NCBI RefSeq assembly: GCF_001187725.1
Contig: NZ_LGIQ01000005.1
Location: 743,148-807,147 of the forward strand
Length of the DNA stretch: 64,000 bases
Source: Brevibacillus reuszeri
GTDB lineage: Bacteria > Bacillota > Bacilli > Brevibacillales > Brevibacillaceae
Direction of reading: 5' to 3'
The translations under genes and the position numbers were made by a program. Within the stretch, counting starts at the first letter, position 1. Each line of letters opens with the position of its first letter. This document shows, piece by piece, positions 1 to 8,124 of this stretch. The notes under the pieces were generated by a model that saw nothing but the letters and a program-made list of their open reading frames with translations, was not told the origin of the DNA and did not search any database.

Positions 1-1
1 T

Positions 2-1090
2 GAGGGTGCAGCTTTGGCCATGTCGATTATTGACCACGTAATCGAATCCAAGGCACGTCTGGTTGCTACTACCCACTACAGTGAACTGAAGGCTTACGCC
101 TATGACAGACCGGAAGTCATCAATGCGAGCGTGGAGTTTGACGTAGAGACGCTCAGACCGACCTATCGACTTCTGATCGGGGTACCTGGACGCTCGAATG
201 CATTTGCTATCGCGAGACGTCTGGGACTGCCTGAGCACATCATTGAGGTAGCTCGCGGCTCGATTAGTGAGGAAGATAATCAGGTGGAAAGCATGATTGC
301 CTCCCTGGAGCGCAACCGCAAGACAGCCGAGGCAGAGCGTCAGCAGGCAGAAGCACTCAGACGGGAAGCAGAGGCCCTGCGCCGACAGCTGGAGGAAGAG
401 CGTGCCCAGTTCGCTGAGGAGAAAAACAAGCGGATGGAGCGTGCGGAGGACGAGGCGCGAATTGCTGTTCAGCTAGCAAAAGAAGAGGCAGATACGATCA
501 TTCGCGAGTTGCGTGAAATGATGGCAGAAGGTATGGAGATCAAGGAACATCGTCTGATTGATGCCAAGAAGCGACTCGGTAATGCCGTCCTAGAGCTGGA
601 AAAGGAAAAGGTCAAAAAGCCAGCCAAGGCAGTACGTGCAACCCAGATCAAAGTTGGTGATGAAGTCATGGTCACAAGCTTTGGACAAAAAGGAACCGTG
701 CTGGAAAAAGCGGGAAATGATGAATTCCTGGTGCAAATTGGCATCATGAAAATGAAAGTAAAGCGCGAGGACATGCACGTGCAAAACACGATGCAGCAAA
801 AGCCTCAGGCTGCCCCATATACTTCTGTCAAGCGCAGAAGCGACAACATTAAAATGGACCTCGATTTGCGTGGTTACAACGTAGAGGATGGCATCCGAGA
901 GATCGATCAGTTTTTGGATGACGCACTGCTTGCAGGCTTGCACTCGGTATCTATCATCCATGGCCACGGCACGGGCGTCCTGCGCAAAGGTGTGCATGAA
1001 TACCTGAAGCATCACCGCAACGTTAAATCCTTTCGCTTGGGTGGTCAGGGAGAAGGCGGCGTAGGTGCTACGATTGCCGAATTGAAATAA
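2..1090 (+). CDS. mutS2: MutS2 family endonuclease/ATPase, C-terminal part (5' end cut by window edge)
   Basis: The frame is open from base 2, so this is the tail of a longer gene. The visible protein has the last part of the MutS-type ATPase (TTHYSELK switch motif), then a long charged coiled coil (about residues 80-200), a beta-rich linker, and a C-terminal Smr nuclease domain with the DLRG and HGHGTG motifs. MutS2 is known to suppress recombination and, in Bacillus, to act on collided ribosomes. It is the B. subtilis mutSB position, directly before yshE. Only about the last 360 of the usual ~785 residues are present. The ATG at 14 is internal, not a start. Confidence 0.95.
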   Translation, partial: EGAALAMSIIDHVIESKARLVATTHYSELKAYAYDRPEVINASVEFDVETLRPTYRLLIGVPGRSNAFAIARRLGLPEHIIEVARGSISEEDNQVESMIASLERNRKTAEAERQQAEALRREAEALRRQLEEERAQFAEEKNKRMERAEDEARIAVQLAKEEADTIIRELREMMAEGMEIKEHRLIDAKKRLGNAVLELEKEKVKKPAKAVRATQIKVGDEVMVTSFGQKGTVLEKAGNDEFLVQIGIMKMKVKREDMHVQNTMQQKPQAAPYTSVKRRSDNIKMDLDLRGYNVEDGIREIDQFLDDALLAGLHSVSIIHGHGTGVLRKGVHEYLKHHRNVKSFRLGGQGEGGVGATIAELK

Positions 1091-1112
1091 GCAGATAAGT
1101 GGGAGGGGTATT

Positions 1113-1523
1113 ATGGCAGGCCTTCTGCACAATCCATACTTTGCTGCTGCCGCGTATTTTACCGTAACCGGACTGGCTATGATCCTATTTTTGTCCGTCT
1201 TTGAGCTGGTGACGCGTTATCGGGTTTGGCATGAGCTAAAGCAGGGGAATCTGGCTGTTGCAATGGCAACTGGGGGAAAAATATTTGGCATCGCCAATGT
1301 CTTCCGCCATTCGATCCAGGCGCATCAATCGCTGGGGCAAGCGTTGATTTGGGGTACATTCGGCTTTTTGCTGCTCCTGATCAGTTATTTCGTTTTTGAA
1401 TTCATGACGCCAACTTTCAAGATCGATGACGAAATAGCCAAGGACAACAAAGCGGTCGGCTTTATCGCGATGGTGCTGTCCATCGGCTTTTCCTACATTA
1501 TTGGAGCAAGTCTGGCGCGGTAA
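1113..1523 (+). CDS. yshE: DUF350 family membrane protein (YshE-like)
   Basis: A 136-residue protein with four hydrophobic segments (about residues 10-32, 48-70, 76-98 and 112-134), starting at ATG 1113 behind a GGGAGGGG ribosome binding site. Its length, membrane pattern and position 22 bases after mutS2 match B. subtilis YshE, a DUF350 protein. The biochemical role of the family is unknown. It probably shares a transcript with mutS2. Confidence 0.8.
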   Translation: MAGLLHNPYFAAAAYFTVTGLAMILFLSVFELVTRYRVWHELKQGNLAVAMATGGKIFGIANVFRHSIQAHQSLGQALIWGTFGFLLLLISYFVFEFMTPTFKIDDEIAKDNKAVGFIAMVLSIGFSYIIGASLAR

Positions 1524-1567
1524 ACTATCGCTTGGCTTTTCACCAGTTAATCAGGGGAGGAGAGCAC

Positions 1568-1891
1568 ATGGAGCAGGAGAAGAAGCAGCATGCGCTTGCG
1601 ATTACGGTCTGGGCAGGAAACAAGCAACATCAGCTTAATGCGGCTTGCGGGGATAACCTGCTCATGGTATTGACACGCGCCAAGCTGCCTGTTGAATTTT
1701 TCTGTACGACTGGAAAATGCAGAACGTGTATTCTGCGCCTGCAAGCTCCGGTTGGCTCGGCCTCCCCTGCTTCTGCAACCGAGCAGTATCGGGTAGGGAG
1801 AGAAGCATTGGCAAAAGGGTTTCGCCTAGCCTGTCAGGTGTTTATCAGCGGTCCTATGACCGTCTTTTTGGATACACCTGGCTCTGCTTGA
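1568..1891 (+). CDS. Small 2Fe-2S ferredoxin-like protein
   Basis: A 107-residue protein with a plant-type [2Fe-2S] ferredoxin fold: cysteines in a CTTGKCRTC arrangement near residue 45 and a fourth cysteine in FRLACQ about 40 residues later. The start at ATG 1568 is chosen because AGGGGAGG lies at 1553-1560; an in-frame ATG at 1532 has no such site. It would carry one electron for an unknown reductase or oxygenase; no redox partner is adjacent. It follows yshE by 44 bases and may belong to the same operon. Confidence 0.8.
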   Translation: MEQEKKQHALAITVWAGNKQHQLNAACGDNLLMVLTRAKLPVEFFCTTGKCRTCILRLQAPVGSASPASATEQYRVGREALAKGFRLACQVFISGPMTVFLDTPGSA

Positions 1892-1905
1892 AAAGGAAAC
1901 CCATA

Positions 1906-1934
1906 TTGAACGATATTTCAATCAAGAGTATAAT
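1906..1934 (+). promoter_or_regulatory. Sigma-A type promoter
   Basis: TTGAAC and a perfect TATAAT are separated by 17 bases. The promoter lies just after the ferredoxin stop and would drive the 24-codon ORF at 1986 and the nucleotide-sugar dehydrogenase at 2137. Confidence 0.75.
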
Positions 1935-1985
1935 TAGGCTTTGGCAGAGGCCAAGCCCAGACTATGAGCATGGGGAGGAACCACC

Positions 1986-2060
1986 TTGGAGACGTTGTAC
2001 AAGGTCCTCATAGGATTGTGCGTACTATTTATTGTCGCAGGTATTTACTACCTGTCGTAA
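1986..2060 (+). CDS. 24-residue membrane microprotein (hypothetical)
   Basis: A TTG start is preceded by GGGGAGG seven bases upstream and followed by 24 codons to TAA. After a short METLYK head the peptide is almost entirely hydrophobic and ends in a tyrosine pair, as a single membrane-spanning microprotein would. It is 50 bases downstream of a good sigma-A promoter, so it would be the first translated unit of the transcript. The family is not recognised. It could instead be a leader peptide affecting the gene at 2137. The strong ribosome binding site is the main support. Confidence 0.5.
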   Translation: METLYKVLIGLCVLFIVAGIYYLS

Positions 2061-2136
2061 GCATTTTGCAAATGGCCGTGCAGCTTACATAAGTTGCCTG
2101 GACCTTACTTAGAGAACGTGAAAGAGGAGATACGCA

Positions 2137-3435
2137 ATGACTCAACCTGTACGCGTAGCTGTTGTAGGATTGGGGTTTGTTGGCTTACCGTTGGCGCTTA
2201 CCTACGCTATGAAGGGAGCAAACGTCGTCGGTGTCGATGTCGTACCTCACGTTGTTGATGAGATCAATGCGGCTCGTTCCCATCATCTGGAGTCCTATCA
2301 GGGGAAAAACCTTGCGGAGATTCTTCGCGAGCAAATTGAAGCAAAACGTTTCCGGGCAACGACTTCTTATGAAGAGGCAGCAGCGGAAGTAAATCATTAT
2401 ATCGTAACAGCAGGTTTGCCTGTTCATAATGGCGATCCAGACCTGGGTCCATTGAAAAACTGTGCGCAAACCTTGGGCGGTGTGCTGAAAAAAGGCGATT
2501 CCGTGATGATTCGCAGTACGGTTGTACCAGGAACAACGGAGGAAGTTCTCCTACCGATTCTGGAGGAAGCAAGCGGCCTTAAAGCAGGCGTAGATTTCTA
2601 CCTGACTTATTGCTCTGAGCGAATCGCCGAGGGACGAGCTTTCGAAGAGTTCATCCACATGCCGCTTGTACTTGGCGGAATCAACGAACAAAGCGCTGAA
2701 ATAGGAAAAGAGCTGCTCTCCTTTATCAATGAAACAGAAGTAACCGTTTCTGATATCCGTGTGGTGGAAACAGCGAAGGTTATCGAAAATATTCAGCGTG
2801 ACGTCAATATCGCAATGGTTCAAGAGTTTGCCCGTTTTTCCGAGGCGTTTGGCATAGATACCTTCGAGCTGATCAAGGTTGCCAATACACATACACGTGT
2901 GAACCTTTTGACGCCTGGACCTGGCGTAGGCGGCTTCTGCTTGCCAAATGCGCTTTACTATCTCCAGCCAAAAGCGCGTGAGCTAGACGTGGCACTTCCG
3001 CTCTTGCAGCAAGCTCGTTGCACGAATGACGCTGTTCCAGAGGTATTGATCGGCATGCTGGAGGCGGCATTGCAAGAAAAAGGCAAGACACTGGCAGGCA
3101 GCCAGGTAGCTGTTTTGGGGATGGCGATGAAGGACTTCTCCAACGATGACCGTGTCAGCCCTGTTCATGATATGATCCAGCTTCTTCTGGCAAAAGGTGT
3201 AGACGTGCGTTCCTACGACCCAGCCGTGCCGACTGTATACGAGCACAAGACAAGCACACTCGAGCAAGCGGTCAAAGGAGCAGACGCTTTGTTCCTGACT
3301 GCTGTCCAAAAAGAATTCGCAGAAGCAGACTGGGCGGCAATTGCCAATCAAATGGCTGATTCCCCAATCCTGTTTGATACCAAAAACCGTATCTCCCGCG
3401 AATTGCCGAGCCATGCTACGCTAATTCGCATCTAA
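2137..3435 (+). CDS. Nucleotide-sugar dehydrogenase (UDP-ManNAc dehydrogenase type)
   Basis: A 432-residue member of the UDP-glucose/GDP-mannose dehydrogenase family. It has an N-terminal Rossmann GLGFVGLPLA motif (residues 11-20), a central dimerisation domain, and the catalytic cysteine in GPGVGGFCLP (about residue 269), followed by the C-terminal UDP-binding domain. These enzymes oxidise the C6 of a UDP-sugar twice using NAD. The closest general type is WecC/MnaB, which makes UDP-ManNAcA for acidic wall polysaccharides, but the substrate is inferred. AGAGGAG precedes the ATG, and a terminator follows. Confidence 0.9.
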   Translation: MTQPVRVAVVGLGFVGLPLALTYAMKGANVVGVDVVPHVVDEINAARSHHLESYQGKNLAEILREQIEAKRFRATTSYEEAAAEVNHYIVTAGLPVHNGDPDLGPLKNCAQTLGGVLKKGDSVMIRSTVVPGTTEEVLLPILEEASGLKAGVDFYLTYCSERIAEGRAFEEFIHMPLVLGGINEQSAEIGKELLSFINETEVTVSDIRVVETAKVIENIQRDVNIAMVQEFARFSEAFGIDTFELIKVANTHTRVNLLTPGPGVGGFCLPNALYYLQPKARELDVALPLLQQARCTNDAVPEVLIGMLEAALQEKGKTLAGSQVAVLGMAMKDFSNDDRVSPVHDMIQLLLAKGVDVRSYDPAVPTVYEHKTSTLEQAVKGADALFLTAVQKEFAEADWAAIANQMADSPILFDTKNRISRELPSHATLIRI

Positions 3436-3468
3436 CCTGTGAAAACCATATAACAGAAGACTCTTATC

Positions 3469-3514
3469 AAAAACTTCTATGAACGTACTACGGTGCGTTT
3501 GTAGAAGTTTTTTT
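3469..3514 (+). terminator. Rho-independent terminator after the sugar dehydrogenase
   Basis: Arms AAAACTTCTA and TAGAAGTTTT enclose a ~22-base loop and are followed by a T run. It closes the transcript of the dehydrogenase. Confidence 0.75.
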
Positions 3515-3683
3515 GCGTTCTAACGTAACGCTCGGATTTGACCACGCGTAATAAAGCCTTGTACAAGCAACTAACCATCTTCCAGGTTGCGAAAAGTTTT
3601 TTTCAAAAAAAGGTGGAAAACAAGTGAACGATCCCAAGTGAGAGAGCCAATACATGGTGTATACAATTTCAGGGGGCCCTCCG

Positions 3684-4271
3684 ATGAATGATCAAATGGT
3701 AGACATATGGCTGGACCGATTGATGGATGGAGACCAGGAAGCATTTGAAGTGGTCTACAGCCTGACTCGTACGAAAATATACGGTACGGTGGCAGCCATG
3801 GTCAGTAATAAAGAAGATGTGCACGATATTGTAAATGAAATCTACTACCAGCTGTGGAGAGCGTTGCCAAGCTATGACCGAAAGCGACCGTTTCTTTTCT
3901 GGCTGAATGGGATTGTCATCAGGCAAGTCAAAAACTGGCGTAGACAAATTTGGAGAAGATTCCGTTTGCTGGAGCGAAAAAACCGCTTGAGGGAAGAACC
4001 GCATGTCGAGACGCTGGATGAACCTTTGCTGAAAACAGAGTCCTCACAAGAAATGCAACGTGCGATTATGGCCCTGCCTTTTAAGCTGCGGATCGTAATT
4101 GTTTATCGGTATTACTACGAGTATTCTTACGATCAGATAGCGGAATTACTTCAGATTCCACCGGGTACAGCCAAATCGAGAAGTCATCTGGCGCTAAAAC
4201 GCATACGAGCATGGTTCGACACCGAAATGGACGGGGAGGAGCACAAGCAATGTCTATCTCCAAAAAGCTGA
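3684..4271 (+). CDS. ECF-type RNA polymerase sigma factor
   Basis: A 195-residue sigma-70 family protein. Region 2 spans about residues 10-90 (DVHDIVNEIYYQLW core with the WLNGIVIRQV helix) and region 4 the last ~65 residues (SYDQIAELLQIPPGTAKSR helix-turn-helix). There is no region 3, as is typical for ECF factors. ATG 3684 is chosen over ATG 3654 because AGGGGG stands seven bases before it. Its 3' end overlaps the start of the next gene, a likely cognate anti-sigma protein, which implies translational coupling. The trigger is unknown. Confidence 0.9.
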   Translation: MNDQMVDIWLDRLMDGDQEAFEVVYSLTRTKIYGTVAAMVSNKEDVHDIVNEIYYQLWRALPSYDRKRPFLFWLNGIVIRQVKNWRRQIWRRFRLLERKNRLREEPHVETLDEPLLKTESSQEMQRAIMALPFKLRIVIVYRYYYEYSYDQIAELLQIPPGTAKSRSHLALKRIRAWFDTEMDGEEHKQCLSPKS

Positions 4272-5029
4272 AAAAAACAGTAAAAAACCAAATTGAGGAG
4301 ACCGTGGTACCGAAAGAGCTCGACGATCAGATCAGAGCATCCTTCATTCGCTATCACGAAAAAAAGGAGAAGTTTTCTATGAAAAAAAGAGTACTTACGA
4401 TATGCTTGGCTGCTGCTATCTTGCTTCCAACAGGAGTGTACGCAGCGCTAAACAGCTCCTCTTATTTTACCGGAGAAAATAATTTGAACGGATTGGTCAA
4501 TGAGGGTGTGAAACGAGCGGTAAGCGAGGGACTGTCTGTGCCGATGGATCAAAAAATTACAGACCAGGGCATCTCCATCCATTTTCAGGAAGTGTATGTA
4601 GAGGATACGAAAGTCCTCATCCATTACCGTATTGAAAAAGAAGATGGCGGGCTGGTTCCTTTCGAGTTCGATACGACTGGTCTGGATGTGATCTCGGTTG
4701 AGCCAGACGGTAGCAAATATGTGGAGAACCCAACCTACCAGGAAAAAGGCGTAGAAGGATTCCGTGTATTGAACTTTATTGGAACGGATCGGGAAGATAA
4801 CATTCCATACTATTTGACTGATGCAGAAGGTAAAGAAATCATGACGGGAATTGCGGACCATGATCGACCAGAAGGCATTCTTGCATTTGTGACAGATGGA
4901 AGTAAGCTGCCACAGTCGATTACACTGAACGTCGATGCCAATCGGATCGGAAAAACTAAAGGAAAATGGAGTGGAAAGGTAGTCATCGATCAGAGCAAGG
5001 CGCAAGAAGCTACAAAGGCTGCGAAGTAA
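4250..5029 (+). CDS. DUF4179-type membrane protein, probable anti-sigma factor
   Basis: A 259-residue protein starting at ATG 4250, with GGGGAGG 12 bases upstream and 22 bases of overlap with the sigma gene. The first ~45 residues are charged and cytoplasmic-like. One membrane segment follows (about residues 45-65), then an extracytoplasmic beta-rich domain typical of DUF4179/DUF5643 proteins. Such genes regularly sit behind ECF sigma genes and act as membrane anti-sigma factors; that function is inferred here from family and position. It ends in a lysine/alanine-rich tail. Confidence 0.8.
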   Translation: MSISKKLKKTVKNQIEETVVPKELDDQIRASFIRYHEKKEKFSMKKRVLTICLAAAILLPTGVYAALNSSSYFTGENNLNGLVNEGVKRAVSEGLSVPMDQKITDQGISIHFQEVYVEDTKVLIHYRIEKEDGGLVPFEFDTTGLDVISVEPDGSKYVENPTYQEKGVEGFRVLNFIGTDREDNIPYYLTDAEGKEIMTGIADHDRPEGILAFVTDGSKLPQSITLNVDANRIGKTKGKWSGKVVIDQSKAQEATKAAK

Positions 5030-5128
5030 AGGATTGGAAAAAAGTATAAGAACTAGTTTAGCCGGGAATACTAGCAGGGTAAGACAAAATTTCAACTTCA
5101 TGTTATGGGTACATGCTAGGAGGCTAAA

Positions 5129-5329
5129 ATGGAACGTGGTAAAGTAAAGTGGTTCAACAGTGAGAAAGGCTTTGGTTTTATCGAGAGAGAGGGCGGCGAG
5201 GATGTATTCGTCCATTTCTCCGCAATTCAGGGTGATGGATTTAAATCATTGGACGAGGGACAAGAGGTTACCTTTGACGTAGAAAATGGTCAACGAGGTC
5301 CTCAAGCGACGAACGTTCAAAAAGTATAA
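5129..5329 (+). CDS. Cold-shock protein, CspA family
   Basis: A 66-residue single cold-shock domain with both RNA-binding motifs: KGFGFIE (RNP1) and VFVHF (RNP2). It acts as an RNA chaperone binding single-stranded nucleic acid. AGGAGG sits seven bases before the ATG. A 100-base leader separates it from the anti-sigma gene, so it is probably transcribed on its own, and a perfect terminator follows. Paralogues cspB, cspC and cspD cannot be told apart from sequence alone. Confidence 0.95.
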   Translation: MERGKVKWFNSEKGFGFIEREGGEDVFVHFSAIQGDGFKSLDEGQEVTFDVENGQRGPQATNVQKV

Positions 5330-5342
5330 AAACGACACCGAC

Positions 5343-5377
5343 AAACAGACTCAGATGATGAGTCTGTTTTTTTTTTT
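5343..5377 (+). terminator. Rho-independent terminator of the cold-shock gene
   Basis: Perfect 11-bp stem AAACAGACTCA / TGAGTCTGTTT with a five-base loop, followed by at least ten further T residues. Confidence 0.9.
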
Positions 5378-5484
5378 GCACTCGCGCATATTTTGTGCGC
5401 GGATATACCATGTCCCACACGCTTTGTCCGCCCTGCGCGCAGCAACAAAGTGTCGGGGCTGGGGGGCGGGCAAAAAATTCGGGG

Positions 5485-5700
5485 ATGAGAGGCAAGCAAT
5501 CAGAACTCGGCAAGCATCGGAAGGGTAAAAATGGAAAAGAGGCTGTCATTATCATCAACGACCAGGAAGTGAAGGTGGCGAGACGTCAATCGGGCGCAGG
5601 CAAGCCCGGACCAAGAGAAGACGAAAGTAATGAAAAAAAGGAGACCAAAGCCAAGGTAGTTCACAAGGCGTTGCTCTCCTTTTCGTTGCTATTCAATTAG
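5485..5700 (+). CDS. Possible small basic protein, not recognised
   Basis: A 71-codon frame starting at ATG 5485 encodes a lysine/glycine-rich, highly charged peptide with a short hydrophobic strand (EAVIIINDQEVKV) in the middle. A G-rich tract lies upstream but not at ideal spacing. The last codons overlap the stop of the dppA gene on the other strand. A long-loop inverted repeat (AAAGGAGA near 5637, TCTCCTTT near 5675) inside the 3' end could be a terminator, which would argue against the C-terminus being real. This may be non-coding. Confidence 0.25.
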   Translation: MRGKQSELGKHRKGKNGKEAVIIINDQEVKVARRQSGAGKPGPREDESNEKKETKAKVVHKALLSFSLLFN

Positions 5701-6524
5701 AAAAACTCAGCGCCACCTGCAAGGTTCAGCATGGCACGCATAGTTGTATACATATCCTGCTGATTGGCAGCGTTGTAGTATACGGTGTTTGTTTCTGTCT
5801 CGTAGCGCGAACCTGGAACAATGGCTGCAAACTCAGCTTGTCCGGCATGAGAAAATTCAATAGCAAGCTCCAGGGGAAGAGCAGTGTGATACGGCTGGAT
5901 TTGCTTTACATTGCCAAGAGCCAGTGCAGTCTGGCGTTTCAACTCGGCAGTGGCTTCCTCGCGGGATAAACAGATAGCTGCTGTGCGAGACACGGCTTCT
6001 TTTACGATGGCGGTATGGATGCCAGGAATCAACTCAGACGCTTCTTTCGCGATGAGGTTATCACCGGAAACCATCACGACTGGAACGTTGTACATACCTG
6101 CATAAGCAGCGTTAAATCCGAATTCGCCTACAATTTGACCATTGATATACATGTTGCGGATGACACCTGACATGGTGTGGCTGAGAACACCAGGAATGCC
6201 CTGACGCGTATGGTAGCCGATGAACATCGCAGCATCAAAGCTCTCATCAAGGCCGTGTACCATAGAGGAATCACGAGGCGAGCCCGCCAATAGCTTTGCT
6301 TTTGGATGGAGAGATTCCCACAAAATATTGTTCATTGTGTTGTGGCTGTCAGAAACCAGAATTTCTGTCACTCCACTTTCGAGAGCGGCTTCAATAACAG
6401 CGTTGGTGTCAGTTGTCATGAATTGGCGTCCGCGCTGATAGTTGACCCCGGAGTCAGGGTTAATATAGCTGGTGTCAACAATGCCGGAGATGCCTTCCAT
6501 GTCTACTGATAGAAATAGCTTCAT
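5697..6524 (-). CDS. dppA: D-aminopeptidase, M55 family (DppA-like)
   Basis: A 275-residue M55 peptidase, the same size as B. subtilis DppA (274). Zinc ligands are visible: Asp8 and Glu10 in SVDMEG, and histidines in SDSHN and GYHTRQG. Known members cleave D-Ala-D-Ala and D-Ala-Gly peptides, possibly to recycle peptidoglycan. The start at 6524 is chosen because GAGAGG precedes it and the family begins MKLF-SVDMEG; a start at 6533 is an alternative. It is not followed by dppBCDE here, so it stands alone. Confidence 0.9.
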   Translation of the reverse strand: MKLFLSVDMEGISGIVDTSYINPDSGVNYQRGRQFMTTDTNAVIEAALESGVTEILVSDSHNTMNNILWESLHPKAKLLAGSPRDSSMVHGLDESFDAAMFIGYHTRQGIPGVLSHTMSGVIRNMYINGQIVGEFGFNAAYAGMYNVPVVMVSGDNLIAKEASELIPGIHTAIVKEAVSRTAAICLSREEATAELKRQTALALGNVKQIQPYHTALPLELAIEFSHAGQAEFAAIVPGSRYETETNTVYYNAANQQDMYTTMRAMLNLAGGAEFF

Positions 6525-6634
6525 CTTTTTCATCCTCTCACATGCGAATCTAAATCGTTCCCATTCTATGTAACCAGATTGCGAGAAAGTAGGCAACTAT
6601 GAAAACTGATTCTTCAAACAAAAAGATACCATCG

Positions 6635-6673
6635 AAAAAAGCACGACTTGCGCTGCAAAAAGCGAGTCGTGCT
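6635..6673 (-). terminator. Terminator of the GT4 gene
   Basis: Read on the minus strand, the arms AGCACGACTCGCT and AGCGCAAGTCGTGCT are followed by six T. It lies just beyond the stop of the glycosyltransferase at 6678. Confidence 0.85.
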
Positions 6674-6677
6674 CTGA

Positions 6678-7811
6678 TTACTTCAACAGCTTGCGGTAGA
6701 GAGCGAGAATTTTTTCAGTCATCTGCTGGATCGTGAACGTTTCTTCGACTTTTTTCAGTGCATGGCTTGCCAATTTCTCACGGAGCTCGGCTGATGCATA
6801 CAGTTCTTGCATGGCTTGAGCCAATAAGCCGGGATTTCCAGGTTCCACAACCAGACCTGTTTCTTTTGGAAAGACGAATTCCTTCACACCACCCACGTTG
6901 CTTGCGACCACAGGCACTTCAGAAGCCATCGCCTCGATAATCGTGTAGCCAAGACCCTCATACAGGGAAGAGTGAACAAAGCCGTCTAAGGCATGTAAAC
7001 AGGTCGGAATGTCCTGACGAAATCCGGTAAAACGCACATGCGCTTCCAAATTCAGCTCTCGCACCTTTGCTTCCAAATGCTCACGTTCTCCCCCATCGCC
7101 AATCATGACGAGAAACGGTGTCTTTTCCTGTTCCTTGACTACCTGGGCGAATGCCTCAAGGAGTATGGGCAAGCCTTTTACAGGAACAAAGCGAGCGACT
7201 GTACCAAACAGAAAGACGTCCTCGGGAATGTTCCACTCAGCACGTAGCCGGCTTCGGTCGGAAGCACGCTCTTGTTCCTGGCGGTAAGGAGTGATGTCCA
7301 TTCCGTTGTAAATGACGCTGATATCCGAAGCGGGAACACCTTGCCCACGCAGGTTTTCAGCAAGTGCTTCGCTGACGGCAATATAGTGTCGATTCCAGAG
7401 CCTGGTGCCTCGTTCCATGATGCTGACGATCGCATAGGCAAGCGAGCCGGAATAATCGTAGCGCAGCGCGCTGTGTACAGTCGTCAGCAGCGTCACCTTC
7501 ATCCCGCGGGAAGCCACTCGTGAAAAAAAGTTGGCTTTGATACCATGCGTGTGGATGATAGCTGGCTGAAAGGAGAAAAAGGTGCTTCGCAGGGCACGAA
7601 GAAGTCTCACATCGAATCGTCCAAACTGATTCAGTGTGAGTACCGTAATGCCTGCGTCCCGAAGCTTGCTCGCAAAAAGCGAGTCATAGAAGCAAACGAC
7701 CGCTACCTCAATTTCATCAGTAGGGAAGGTAGAGACGAGATTAAGTATATGCTGTTCCGCACCGCCAAATTCCCCCCCGCCAATTACGTGGAGGATTCGC
7801 AATTTGCCCAT
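6678..7811 (-). CDS. Glycosyltransferase family 4 protein
   Basis: A 377-residue GT-B glycosyltransferase. The N-terminal acceptor domain opens with HVIGGGEFGGAE. The C-terminal GT4 domain carries VARFVPVKG, the ...SSLYEGLGYTIIEAMA E-x7-E nucleotide-sugar motif (about residues 285-300) and VGGVKEFV. It would transfer a sugar from a nucleotide donor to a surface glycan or lipid-linked intermediate; the substrate is unknown. A GGGTGA site precedes the ATG. It is divergent from a second glycosyltransferase at 8125, at the left edge of a surface-polysaccharide block. Confidence 0.9.
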   Translation of the reverse strand: MGKLRILHVIGGGEFGGAEQHILNLVSTFPTDEIEVAVVCFYDSLFASKLRDAGITVLTLNQFGRFDVRLLRALRSTFFSFQPAIIHTHGIKANFFSRVASRGMKVTLLTTVHSALRYDYSGSLAYAIVSIMERGTRLWNRHYIAVSEALAENLRGQGVPASDISVIYNGMDITPYRQEQERASDRSRLRAEWNIPEDVFLFGTVARFVPVKGLPILLEAFAQVVKEQEKTPFLVMIGDGGEREHLEAKVRELNLEAHVRFTGFRQDIPTCLHALDGFVHSSLYEGLGYTIIEAMASEVPVVASNVGGVKEFVFPKETGLVVEPGNPGLLAQAMQELYASAELREKLASHALKKVEETFTIQQMTEKILALYRKLLK

Positions 7812-7985
7812 GTAAATTCACCCGAATCGTAATAAGAAAACCTCCAACGCAGTGCGCGCAAGCATAGAAAAAGCGCCTGTGTTCAAGAGGAATATATACT
7901 GAAATATAAAAAATCTTTCGTGTGGCCAGCTTTATGGAGGAGCAACAGCTCTCTAGTGGAAAGTTTTTGTATGCTCCAAAATGGA

Positions 7986-8001
7986 TAAGCGTTAGCGCTT
8001 A
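7986..8001. promoter_or_regulatory. Small palindrome in the 313-base divergent intergenic region
   Basis: Arms TAAGCG and CGCTTA with a four-base spacer lie between two divergent glycosyltransferase genes (intergenic 7812-8124). Read on the minus strand, GGTAAGCGCTAACG resembles a CcpA cre site except at the outer bases. Apart from this and the promoter at 8064, nothing else is recognised in the interval. Confidence 0.3.
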
Positions 8002-8063
8002 CCAAATCTTAGACGTAAAACAAAGCCATTCTCACTATAGCAGATGCAAGGTAGATTCGCAAT

Positions 8064-8092
8064 AAGACAGCACTTGTGGTATCGTTTATGAT
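8064..8092 (+). promoter_or_regulatory. Probable promoter of the glycosyltransferase at 8125
   Basis: AAGACA and TATGAT are separated by 17 bases, 33 bases upstream of the start codon. The -35 box is a moderate match. Confidence 0.45.
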
Positions 8093-8124
8093 GGAAAATG
8101 ACAAGGTGAAGGACGGTTACAAGA

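Noticed and set aside
590..1132. Minus-strand frame opposite mutS2
   Set aside because: Antisense to the Smr-domain coding region, with no support.
4448..5215. 255-codon minus-strand frame opposite the DUF4179 gene
   Set aside because: Shadow of the plus-strand coding sequence; no ribosome binding site and implausible composition.
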